DNA of 64,000 bases from assembly GCF_037325665.1 (NCBI RefSeq), contig NC_090254.1, positions 43,657,594-43,721,593 of the forward strand. Direction: 5' to 3'. The notes beneath the pieces are model-generated. The model was not told the DNA's origin. It saw only the letters and a program-made list of their open reading frames with translations, and did not search any database. The number at the start of each line of letters is the position of its first letter. Position 1 is the stretch's first letter. A program made the translations under genes and the position numbers. Below are positions 21,801 through 34,813 of this stretch, one piece after another. The DNA comes from Littorina saxatilis. Taxonomy: Eukaryota; Mollusca; Gastropoda; Littorinimorpha; Littorinidae.

Positions 21801-24800
21801 AAGACTTGAAAGTGACAGTAAGGTTGATTTTTGGTCACACACTCCAGTTAGCTTTTGTGTAAATATTATGGAGTGACCTCTGTTTTGTTTGTTGGCTAAA
21901 CTCTTTTTGCCTTGTGAATCATTTCGCATTTGAGTACCATGTGTTCTAATTATGGCCTTATAGGCCTGTGTTTTTCTTTCATTTATTTGTCGAGCACGGC
22001 CTCATCTGCAAACTGAAAAGGGTGCCTGCGTGGAGCTTCGTCACAAGGGCGAGATTGTCGTCTGGAGTCCCGCTGCCCGTCGTTGGCCGTCCTCGCCGTC
22101 GCCGATATCGTCTTGTCATCTGTCATCTACTCGTCTGTCATCATCGCCGTCACTGCTTCCCTGACAGTGCAGGCTGTTCGTCGTTCTCAGCGCACTGGGT
22201 CAGGGGAGGCCATCGTCTATCGTCAGCGTCGGTTCGTCTTCCTCTTTCCCCCTTCATCAGTTCTGCCCAACGCTTGCAGACAGGGGTCGAAGGAGGGGGA
22301 GATATCTACATCGTGTCTATTCGTCTTCCTCTTTCCCCCTTCGTCGGTACTGCTCAACGCCTGCAGTAAAGGGGTAGAAGGAGGGGGAGATGTTTCATCG
22401 TCTGTTCGTCTGTCTAACCCCTTTCAACGTTACTGCTCAACGTTTGCAGTAAGGGGGTAGGCAGGGGAGATCATCATCTTCGCACTCACTCCGTGTCATC
22501 AGCGCAAGCATCTAATTGGCGTTCGTCACACTCACCATTCGCATCTTGGCTGATTTAAAGGGAAGTAACTTTCACATGTCATTCTAGCTTGAACAAGCGC
22601 CAGTCATTGCTCGAGGGTTTATAACCCGAGTTCGGCGTAGATATGTTGGTGAAGAACACGTTTGCACTCACCTTTAAGGCCGTACGTGTGGCATTGTCGC
22701 ACATTCAGCTACCTTAGTATTTCATTGACAAAAGTGACAGTTGTGTTGTTTATTTTTGCTTTCTCACATGTGTGCGTGGCCTTATGTATGTCATTGCCAT
22801 AACCACATGTATGTTGATGTGCAATTGTGTTAACATGATGTTTTGCCTTATCATCATTGCCGCCCCCCCTTCATTCCTGATCATCAATCATCATCATCAT
22901 CACTAACTTTCTTTGTGCTGTAGTAGAGCAGAGCCCAGCAGTTCTTGTTCATTCCCCCATCATTTTCATCAACATCCTTTCATTCTCATCCACTCATCCT
23001 TTATTTTCTAGCAGCAATAAAGTCTTCATTTTGTTGAACTTTACCACTTGAGTTCCTGACTCCTTCTGTGTGAGAAGTTAAGGTCCTACCTATCAGGTTG
23101 GTCGCGACACGTTTCAAACATCAAATACATATTCATTCTAACAAAGTAACGTAACAATAATCTTACCGCAACACATTATCCACTTATGCTCTACCCAGGC
23201 TCCTCTTCCCTGGAGATAGACTCATTTTACGACGCACTGACTCCCCTGATCTCAACCAACCCGACTACTTTCTGTGGGGTTCCTCAAGGACAGGATATAC
23301 GGCAACAATCCCCAGACCCTAGCAGCTCTGTGGGACGACATCAGAAGGGAAATCAGGTGCATACCAGCTGACAGCTGCCATGATTGGACGAGTCATGGAC
23401 AATTTCAACGTTGGTGTTGCAACAGTTCTTCTACGAAGAGAAGCCTGAATAGAGCATATTATCAACTTCTAAGGACAGACCAGTTTCTACCAAATGTGCA
23501 AGACATAATCTCCCATCATTCTGCTATTGTTTGGTGAATACATTTTCTAAATCTCTCTCCGCAGTCAAAAATGAGATAAACAAAAAAATGGGGCGCTTTT
23601 TTTGGACCACCTTGTATATACCCTCTACAAACACCCACACAGAAACAACGTACCTGTTGGTCAGTGCTCATGAGTTTCATGTCCAGCAGGAGTCGAACAG
23701 CTCTTCTGTAGTCACTGCAGTATTCATACACCACATCAGGCGTGCCCACGAAAGTGCCACCACTGACCCACAGCTTATTCCTCGCTATCACGTCTCGGGC
23801 GCTCATGTTCTCAAACTTATTTATCTCGCTATACCCGACTTTTGTTCTGTCCAAGTCGGTAGGCGCAGTCAGGTGGATCGTCTGGTTTTTGCCCACTTCC
23901 CCTCTGAACAGCCCTATGTCCAACCACGTTATGAAAGGAGTCGTGTACAGTCGCTCGCGGATCACTCGTTGTACCAGCTCAAATTTGGCATGCATTGCGC
24001 AAGAGTACAGGGGGTTGATCGTGTTTGGTGGGTGCTTGGGATAATTCGGCTGTGAATAAATGGCGGCGATTTCTTTCTCCAGTCTGAAGGCCCACAACTC
24101 TTGTCGTTCGACGAGGAAGATGGTGGTTCGTTCCGGGGGATAGCGGGCCCTGATGCGCTTGAAGAGGTCGACGGTGTCTTGCGCGTCGGCAAAGACGATG
24201 AGACGGTTGTCGAGATAGCCGAAACTCGCCATCCATTTCTTGTACAGGTTGGGTGTGTAACGGCCTGCAAAAAGCAGAAAATTAAGAGATGATGTATATA
24301 TATATTTATACGTCGTGCCGAATTCGCGGAATTGGCAACATGTTTGCCCATTTCGCGTAATCGCCAAAACGCTGCCGGCCCATTACTCGAAATCGGCGGC
24401 ATTTTGCCGAAAATGCGTGAAGGATTCTATCTAAAACTTGCCCATTTTGCGAAATCGGCAGCCACTTTTTGGTTTTAAAGTTATCAAATCCCTAAGAAAT
24501 CATCACACTTAGACAGCTATATATTCCAGGGCCGTACTAGGGGGGGGGGGGGGGGGGGGGTTACAGGGGTTGCGCACCCCCCCCCTTCCCCGGCTTAAGC
24601 ATGTACCTCCCAAACGCTTTTTTTTGTGGGGGAGGGAGGGGGGGGGGGGGGGTTGCATCTGGATCAATTCTTGCTATACAGCTTGCTGTCGAATTTACAT
24701 TTTTTCGTTCAAGGAGAGGCTTCCTTTCCCTCCAGAAACATCAGAAAACGTTCAGCTTCAAGGGGGCTTCGCCCCCTTGCAACACCCACCAAGGGGGCTT

Positions 24801-27800
24801 TGCCCCCTGGACCCCCACCTGTAACCCCCCCCCCCCCCCCCTAGTGCTTACCTAGTCCGGCTCTGTATTCGAATGGATAAATATCGCAATAATCGATAAG
24901 TTATGGCACGTTATGGCAAAAAGTGTAGTTTTCGTGCATATCCGGAGTTATGCTCGACACAGACCAACACAGACCAAATATTGGTAGAAGTTAATGAATC
25001 ATGAATATTGCAAGCTTCAGCGAGCTTTTTAATGACACACAATCCCCCTTCCCCCCACACACACATACCTTCTCCTGGTGCTGATTTATCCAGCTGGCCA
25101 ATGTTGAAATAGGCGGTGACCACAGTCACTTCGTTAGTCTTCGATAATCCGCTCGTGTAGCTCCGTACATTGTTGATGACGTCGCTCTCTGTGGCGTTGG
25201 CAGAAAGCTGCAAACAGTATGACAATGCATGATAATTATGACATGGTATATGGTAAGATACGATATCAAAATCATGTCATATATCATAATTATCATATCA
25301 TCTCATATCATATCATATCTTAGTTATATCATATCATACATCTCCTGCAATGCAACCGAGGGGTGGATTAAATCTAGTTGATTATTTTTAGACAAGTGAG
25401 AAATTAGAACGAACTACTTTGATTAAACCCAAAAATCACACGTGGATTATTCGAAGTAAGAATAAAGAGGGCTAAAAAATAATCAACACTAGAATTTATT
25501 TTTAGAACATTTGAAACCCAGACGATTGGACCCTGTTGCGGAAGAATACGTACAATGTTGACTCAAAACTGTAACAACAATGGCTGACGTGTATGCCTAG
25601 TCGACAGACAATGCCATTTGCTTTGTGTGTGTTTTTGTTGTTGCTTACTGTACATGACATACATTACGTGTAAAATCCAGTTCTTTAACAGGCAACAAAC
25701 CTTGCAAATTTCCAGAAGCTGCAATCTGAAGCGACCTATCTCTGATTCTAGCAGACGATCTCTCCAATGTTTAACACAAAATCAGCAAACTCTCCTGTCA
25801 CATAGAACGTCCATTATAGTGCAATGTTGAAATGAAGTTACCGGTCTGAAACATTTAGTCGTTTCTTCTGAGACAATCCTTGTTCTCTTATCATCTACAG
25901 ATTTACCGCAGTCTTCACCACGCGAATTCACAACAGAAGTCAGACTTTCGAACATGTATACAATCTACGTAGGCAAGTATGATACGTCATGACGTCATAG
26001 GATTCCTAGCATATTGACGTAATGCTAAACATCCGGTTATCCCGAGTTTTCTCCGTAATACATGTCCGTGGGTTTTTCAATGTTCGGTTATTTCCGTGGC
26101 TTCATGCGGAAAGGGAACCGTCGTCTGCAATCAACGACATGGACCATTCTGGTCCTTGCTGCTGACAAAAACATGATTTTAACACAGAATGTAATGTCAG
26201 AATAGCTATATAAACGCTATTGTGTTTTAATCGTAGCAATGGGGTCCGATATTTAGACGAGACAAGTATAATGCCGACGAGTCGGAGACTAAGAATAAAG
26301 TAAAAGAATAGGGACTATTTGAATGACGCGCATTTGACACTCTGAGTGATTAGGCTGAAATGAAATTGCCTACAAAATGTCGTCTGCATGACTGCATGTT
26401 CGACCCGTGTTGGTCGTTGTATAAATAGCTTAAACAATGACAACTCGTTGATTACTGGAAAATAAACCACTCGTGGGTATTTGCAGCCGCTTGGTAATTC
26501 ACTCGTGTGCTCCGCACACTCGTGAATTACCAAGCGGCTGCAAATACCCACTCGTGGTTTATTTTCCAGTAATCAACTCGTGGTCATTGTTTAAGCTCTA
26601 TTCATACCATATCATATCATATCATACATCGAAGCATAGCATAGCATATATCACATCATATTATATTCTATATTTGTTTGTTTGTTTGTTTGTTTGTTTG
26701 CTTAACGCCCAGTCCACCACGAGGTGATATCAGGGCGGTGCTGCTTTGACATTTAACGTGCGCCAAACACAACAAGACAGAAGTCGCAGCACAGGCTTCA
26801 TGTCTCACCCAGTCACATTTTTCTGACACCGGACCAACCAGTCCTAGCACTAACCCCATAATGCCAGACGCCAGGCGGAGCAGCCACTAGATTGCCAATT
26901 TTAAAGTCTTAGGTATGACCCGGCCGGGATTCGAACCCACGACCTCCCGCTCCCTGGGCGGACGCCTTACCACTCCTAGGCCACCGTGTTGCGGTATATT
27001 CCATATTATATTCCATATTATATCATATGTATCTTATCATATATATCATATCATATTCCATATCATATCATCATTTCATATCAAATATCATTTTTTGTCC
27101 TTTTATATTATCGCAGCTTACGGTCTACCAGACCTGCCTACCCCTGAAATGTACCATGTGTAGTTTTGGGTGTGAAAATAAGGCAAATGTGTAGTTTGGC
27201 AGGTGAATGTGTAGTATTTCAATTTGATCAACCCAAACCGCAAAACAGAACAGTTACTTATACCGTACTAAAACAAACACTCAACACTCCAAACAAAACT
27301 ATTACAATGTGAACAATACTCCTCATACAAATACAAACAAAGCCCCCACAAAAATACAAGCCAAGCATTAAGTTTATTTGTTAAGAAAAAAATTATTAAC
27401 TAGTTTGGAACATTTGCATGGGTGAAACTGATCAGAATTAAAAATAAGAAAAATGAGGCCGGGGTCCAGGGGCCGCCCACGCCCTGGTGGGGTGCAGGGG
27501 CAACGTCCTCTTGCGGGGCCCAGGGGGGGGCGAAGCCCTCCGGAAGAAAACGAAAAATCAGGCTTTTTAAGGGTAAAAGTAGGCCTTTCCTGGTATCTCA
27601 AACACACAAATTTGCACAGTAAACAATGATAACAAATGCCAAGCTGTAGTCCGATAATTCGCGCGCTCAGGGAAACAAAGATTCAGCGATGTCCGGTCAC
27701 TGTGTTAGAGAAAATACAGATCGGATGGCCGGCGAAAAAAAACCAAAAAAAAAACCAATTCTTCTTTTTTTTTTACAGATTTCCAAAATCAGGAATTCTT

Positions 27801-30598
27801 TATTTGACCAATTTCATTTGGCGGATTTCCGCCCTAAGGCGGAAAAGTTTCACCCATGCATTTGTTAAAAAAAAGCTATGTTGAGGGGTATGCAGTTCAT
27901 ATACAGTGGGACCCCCTATTCAAGACCTGTGACAATCTGAGAACATCAAGTCACAAAAAGTAGGGACTGGGAGTATGTGTATCAACATGAAGGCAAATTT
28001 GCATATAAATAGAACAGGTTTGCGTCGGCAATAATAATAATATGGCAGGTCATTGCCTCTGCTCTGGTTACCGATCTCTCAAAAGTGAGCTTGTCTTGGT
28101 CTTCTTTCCCTGGCACGGGTTTCTTCACAAAACAGTCCAATTTTTCCTCTGCTTTGGTCGGGATTTCTCGAATTCCTCACGAGAAGTGCTTTTCTTGTGG
28201 CGGTTACACGGTCGTAAAGCCCACTGTGCTTCACTGAAAAAGCCGTGTTGCACACAGTGCAGTGGGCAAAATGCTTCCCTTTTCTCCACGAAACTAGGCA
28301 TGGATGCTCCTCATAGTACTTTTGCAGAAAAGCCTTGCTGGGAGTTTGACCAAGCTTCTTTTTTTTGCTCCGTGGCGGTTGATCGCCAAAGTCTTCTGAA
28401 TCCGTGTTCGTCGCTGTAGCCATTTTTTTCCCTCCAGAAAGAATGGGCTGCGAAGTGACCGCGTTCAGAAAAGTATGTGCTGAAACGCCCGCGATAGTTG
28501 TAAGAACAGCAGCAAGACCAACTGACTACGCTACTCTCGCGGGCGCCGGGCATGTTTTGCACGCAGTACACAACCGGTTAGTACAAATTATGGATCGGAA
28601 CTCGCTCGCGTTTTTGCGTATTCAAAATGTCAAAATGTGTAGTCGAAACGAAACGTTTGCGTAGTATAAGACAAGCATGCGTAGTTGCGTAGTTTGGGGA
28701 CCAAAATCGTAGTTTACTACGCTCAATGTGTAGTGTAAACAGGTCTGGCTCTACTGACACGGGTGTCGTTTTGAAGAAAATAATCAGGGTTCCCCATAGC
28801 GCGCGTCCCTGCGTCCTATACGCACTAAGCCGAAATCACGTACTAGAAATTCATAGAGGGGGTCCCGGGACGCACTAAACCTACAAAGAGCGGGTACCGG
28901 GACGCACTCAATTTCCTCTGACGTGCGTCCCGTATACTCTTTTCAGACTTTAGTCGTCAAAGTGCAAACACAAATTATCCCATTTTCACGAGGAACAAAG
29001 TGTTTGTGTGTGTTGCATTTGACTTGGTATAGTTGAAGTGTCCTCCTCGAATATTCTGGTAAAACAAACAACCAGTTCATATCATATTATTCGCGATCAC
29101 AATGCGTAATATGTAAATAGGGGGTTTGGGGACCCGGGACTCTTGGGACCCTCTAAAACTCTGCTAAGGGGGTCCATGGACCCTCTAAACATTAAAAGTG
29201 GGGGTCCCGGGACCCTCTAGGACGGGCGTTCGTGGGGAGCCCTGATAATAAAATAAAATAAAACACCTGGAAAAGTAGGGGCGACCACCCCCAACCAGGC
29301 GCGTCCACAGGTGGCGGATAGTGGGGTGGCCTTCAGATATGGAGGTTAGCTGCGAGATAAGCCAGGCTTGCCAGGACGAATAAGCAGTCGCGGACCACAT
29401 GGCGGTGCTTCCAGCAGGATGGGGCAGGGTAACAGGTGGCACGGTTACTCTTAAGAAATACCCCAGGTGTCCAATTACGGGAGCACCATGCGATCAAGAG
29501 CCGCAATATTATAAGCTCTAGCCCTGGGGAAGGTCACCTCAGATAAACCGTCGCGATATAACCTTCGTGGTTGAAAACGACGTTAAACATCAAATAAAGA
29601 AAGAACCTCAGATAAACAAACCAGCCAGCTATGGCCAAATAGCCGGGTAGACTGCACTCGACAGCCCTGTAAAGCCACCAGTCTAGGAGAAGGACCACTC
29701 CGATATAAAAACACGCCGAAGTCGGATGAGCTGGGCCATGTATGGCGCATAACGGCAGCGAAACGCACCAACGCTCAAAAATAAAACACAAGGAGAAACT
29801 TAAGGGCCACTTTTCTCAGGAGACAACCATGCAGACAATTGACTGCTAGTAGATGCCGCGTGAAAGGGTAGTGTACGCACATGAGAACGTCTGTACAAAT
29901 ATATTTTGATGTGTAAGATAGTTGTCACGAGAAGAGACTGGCGCAGTGGCGTAATGGAAAAGAAATCGGCCTCCTAATCGGATGGTCGTGAGTTCGAATC
30001 CCGGCCGCGGTCGCCCAGTGGGTTAAGGGTGGAGATTTGTCCGATCTTCTGTGTCAACATATGTGCAGACCTGCTAGTGCCTTATCCCCCTTCGTGTGTA
30101 CACGATAGCACGGAAACGATCCTGTAACCCATGTCAGAGTTCGGTGGGTTATAGAAACACGAAAATACCCAGCATGCTTCCTCCGAAAGCGGTGTATGGC
30201 TGCCTAAATGGCGGTGTTAAAACGGTTACACACGTAAAAACCCACTTGTAAAAAACAAATGAGTGAACGTGGGAGTTTCAGCCTATGAACGAAGAAGAAG
30301 CAGAAAAAGTCACGAGAAGAAAGGTGGAACTGAAAGGGAGATAAGAAGCCTACCGTTACTGTTTTTGTTGTGGAGACGAGTTGTGGAACTTGAAACAACG
30401 CGGCGCCTTGTTGCGAATGAGAGTCTTGCGGCTTCACATGATCTGTAAGGTAAATGAACAATTGTTGACCATAACAACGGAGGTATAGACACAAAAGGAG
30501 ACGAACAGACATACAGATAGACAAAAACAGATAGACAGACTGACAGACAGAAAAATTGTTGAAAAGTATAGTGGGTAATAACTAACGGGATGTGCGTC

Positions 30599-30670
<72 letters not shown>

Positions 30671-30757
30671 GCATGTGTGTGAGCATGTGTGTGTGCGCAT
30701 GTGTGTGTGCGTGTATGTGTTTGTGTGTGTGTGTGCATGTGTGAGTGTGCATGTATG

Positions 30758-30796
<39 letters not shown>

Positions 30797-30829
30797 ACAC
30801 GCACGTGTGTGTGTATGTGTGTGTTTGCA

Positions 30830-30909
<80 letters not shown>

Positions 30910-33900
30910 GTGTATTAGTGAGAGAGCGAGTGTGTGAATAGAATAGAATAGAATATAGAATAGAATAATGTTTATTGTCATGAACCAGTAAAGTTATTGA
31001 CACAACAAACAACAAATAATAATAATGCATTATACAATGCTAAAACAATCCGTAACAAATTTGCCAAGACGAACTTGAACTTCGTCTTCTAAAAATAAGT
31101 TACTTGGATTTTTGTTAGCATATTTCATATTGATATGTGAAGCATCTTCTTTAAATTCATCCCTTAATTTAACATATTTATTGCATTTATCTAGAAAATG
31201 TATTTCATCTTCTATGACATTGCATTCAATACAAAGACGATTTTCTTTAGGGATATTCTGATGTCTTCCACTTTCAATTTTTAGACAATGTGTGCTAGTC
31301 CTTAATCTGCTTAACATCTTTCTGTGTTTATTATTCTTAATTTGTATTAAGTATGACTGCATTTCGTAAGATTTACTGATCATAGAATAAAACTTAAGTC
31401 TGGAATATGTATCTGATTTTTCTTTTGTCCAGTATCTTATATATTCCTCTTGTTGTTTTTTGTCAATGGCAAACTTTAATTTGTGTACATTTAATGTAGA
31501 TTGGTTATGCCAAACGTGACTAAAACCTAAGTTACAAAGAGATTGTCTAACAAATTGTAGCCATGGCGTTTCTGTCGGATGGAGCAACATTGAGTCATAT
31601 AATTGATGTATATACGAATCTTTTTTGGAGTCTAGAATATGCGCCCAGAATGCTATTGTTTGTGATAACATTTTTAATCCTAAAGGGAACCTTCCTAATT
31701 CCCCCAGTACAGGTATCCACATAGCTTTTCTATGAACTCCAAGAAGGAATCGACAAAATTTGATATGAACAAATTCATGAGGAGTTTTGCTAGATAAACA
31801 TGATCCAAAGAAATGATCAGTATTTGTTTGTTTTATTTTATTATTAAACGTAAACGGATACCAGATTTCAGCGCCATATGTTAATATCGGATTTACAAGT
31901 GAATCAAATAAATGTATCATTGTGTCTATTTGCACGTTTTGATTGCTGACAATTCTGCGGAGGGAATGTGCTGCTTTATTACCTTGTTTACTTAAATGAT
32001 CTTGAGCTGTATCAAAATTTCCATTCTTGTTGAATATGACCCCTAAATATTTATATTGATCTGTTACTTTGATTACATCAGTTCCACATTTAAATATTGT
32101 GTGCATTTTTGGATTTATATGACAAAATACTATAATTTTTGTTTTTTCTATGTTAATTTTCAAACCCCACTGTAGGCAATAGTTATTTAGATAATCTAAC
32201 TTATTTTGTAATCCTATTTTTGATTTTGAAAGAAGTACTAGATCATCTGCATACAGTAGACACGATATTTTTGTATTCTGGTTAATGTATGGCGAATCAA
32301 CGTCAGGCATTCCATCTGTTATATCATTAATGAAAATATTAAAAAGAGTTGGGCTTAATGTATTTCCTTGATGTACTCCTTTTTTAACCAATACATCTGG
32401 TGAATATCCACCTTGCATTTGTGTGCATATCTTTGTATTAATATACATGTTTTTGATTATATTGTAGCATTTACCTCTTATGCCAGTTTTGTATATCTTA
32501 AGTAAAAGTGCATCATGCCAAACGTTATCAAAAGCTTTTTGAAAATCTACGAAACATCCATATAATCTACCATTTTTAGTATTGATAATATCGTCTACAA
32601 TTTTCTTCAGAATGAATATTTGATCCATCGTTCGGTATCCTTTTCGAAACCCAGCTTGTTCTTTTATCAAAATATTCTTTTTTTCTAAAAAGTTGTTGAT
32701 TCTTGAATTTATGATTTTACAAAACAATTTTCCCAAATTACTACTAAGAGTGATTCCTCTATAGTTACTCGGATTCATTGGATCTCCTTTTTTATGCAAT
32801 GGTACACTTATTCCAGTCTTCCATTCTGTAGGATAGTTACCACTTGTAAGAATAATGTTGAATAGATTAACTAATATTTTAGTCATATGATCTAAACTTG
32901 CTTTTATAATTTCATTGGTTATTCTATCTTTTCCGGATGACTTCTTATTTTTCAACGTTTTACATTCTTTTTTTAATTCTTTCTCTGTTATGGGGTCATC
33001 TAAAATAGGTGTATAACAATGTGTATGCATCTTCTTTAATTCCTCATTTACTATGTATTTTCTTTCATCAGAAACTTTAGTTTCTGTTCCTATCAATTTC
33101 TCTAAATGATCAATCCATTTCATTGGATTGATTGCACATTTTTTAGTTGTATTGACTTCACCCATCGTCTTTAAATCTTTTAGAGTTTTCCACATAGCAC
33201 TTGGATCGTTATTAAATTCGTCATTCAATTTCTTTACTAAATTATCTTTAAAAATCCTTTTCTTTTTCTTTAATATTGCTTTGTATTTTTTTCTTTTTGA
33301 GTAGTATTTCTGACATAAATTTACATCATAAGGGTATCTATTTAGAGCATTTAATAATGATTTTAATTCTCTCCTTTGTAAAAAACAGTCACTATCGAAC
33401 CATTTTTTATGTTTTCTATTCTTTTTCGTAAATTTGCGGTTCTTGATTTTATTGTTCAAGCATTTTTTTTGCATCCGTGTTTAGCATTGCTGTTATTTTG
33501 TCTGTTAAATTGTTAACACACTCGTCTGAGTAATATTTCTCTTCACATGTATGCATTGTTTCAATTTCGTCGTTTATGTTCTGAAGTAAATGTTTCATGT
33601 CTCGTGTGTCTAACTCCTGTTTGAATTTAACTTGTGAATTGCTGTCCCACTGATATATTATATCTTCTGCTTTTCCTTGGTTATTAATTGAACATTTATT
33701 ATGTTTACAATTGATGTTAGGTTTAACATTGGCATTTTTGTTTTTGAACGGAATTCGAATTCTTAGTTCTAAAGGACAATGATCTGAATATACAGTAAAA
33801 TCTTTTACTTTCATATGTATTACATCCTTGATTAGTTCCTGAGAACAAAGAAAATAGTCTACTACACTACAACCCTGGGGTGTATAACATGTGTATCGCC

Positions 33901-34774
33901 CACTTAAGTCTCCCAAGGACCTTCCATTAAGTATATACATGTTATTATTATGGCACAAATCTATGACCTTATCTGAAGAATGTCTTTCATGTAGATAGTC
34001 AAAGCAATAAGTTGATGGCAAAGAATACCTAAGACTTTCGCTATCTAACTTTAGATAATCGATCAGTTCACCCGTTCTTGCATTGAAGTCTCCGCATAAG
34101 ATCACGTTACCTTTGGGTATTAATTCATCTAAGTCATTCTCTAACTTGTCCCACAATTCCTCAGTAAAATCTTTTCCAAAGGATGACGATTCGGGCGGAA
34201 TATATACACACCCTAAATAAATGTCGTGTTCTTTGTTATCCTTTTGAACTTTCAGCCAAATAATGTCACTGTTGCTTTTTTGTAGGATTTGGAAGTTTGA
34301 AGATATGTTTTCTCTTATGAATAAACTAATACCCCCAGAAGCACTGGTTGCATTTGTTCTTCTCTTTCTATAAAAGTGACGTTTTACAAATCCTGATAGA
34401 AATACTTCTTCGGCATGGTCCTCGTCCAGGTGCATCTCCTCCAGCATAATAATGTCATATCCACATAAAGATTTTATAACGTTATCATCCTGCAATTTGT
34501 TGGTTGTTTGTCCGTCGATTGTTTCTTTATACCCTTTTAGGTTCCACGACAAAACATTAATACTGAATGTACTACTATCAAACATGTATGGTTTGTATGA
34601 AAAGTTACCTTCGTCGTAACACTAACATTTTTGAAAGAATCGAATACGTTATTAACGAACAAAATATCTATCACGATATTATTAAAAGAAATATCTATCG
34701 CGTGGTCGTGGTTGTAGACTCCAGTTCCATGGTCTCATCATGTGAGGATGCATGAAGGCTGAATCTCTCTTTTG

Positions 34775-34813
<39 letters not shown>

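Larger units (their letters stand above)
30938..34590 (-). mobile_element. non-LTR retrotransposon (LINE), nearly complete EN-RT region
   Basis: An endonuclease ORF (33449-34585) and a reverse transcriptase ORF (31030-33474) are followed by a ~90 bp 3' UTR with AATAAA and a tail of (ATTCT)n. No gag-like ORF1 is present, and coding starts abruptly at the EN motif, so the copy is probably 5'-truncated. It sits in intron 1 of the HtrL-like gene in the same direction. The clade is not assigned (Jockey/I/CR1-like). Confidence 0.85.

Noticed and set aside
22920-23110. Solo LTR ending GGTCGCGACACG
   Set aside because: Only a poly(A) signal and a suggestive end were seen; no second copy, start or target duplication.
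23516-23653. Extension of HtrL exon 4 beyond the donor
   Set aside because: The frame reads on through GTACGT into the mariner relic; exon 5 at 18855-19013 continues the domain with correct phase.
30310-31030. Long His-Thr and Ser-Leu frames on the minus strand
   Set aside because: Pure translation of CA and CT microsatellites.
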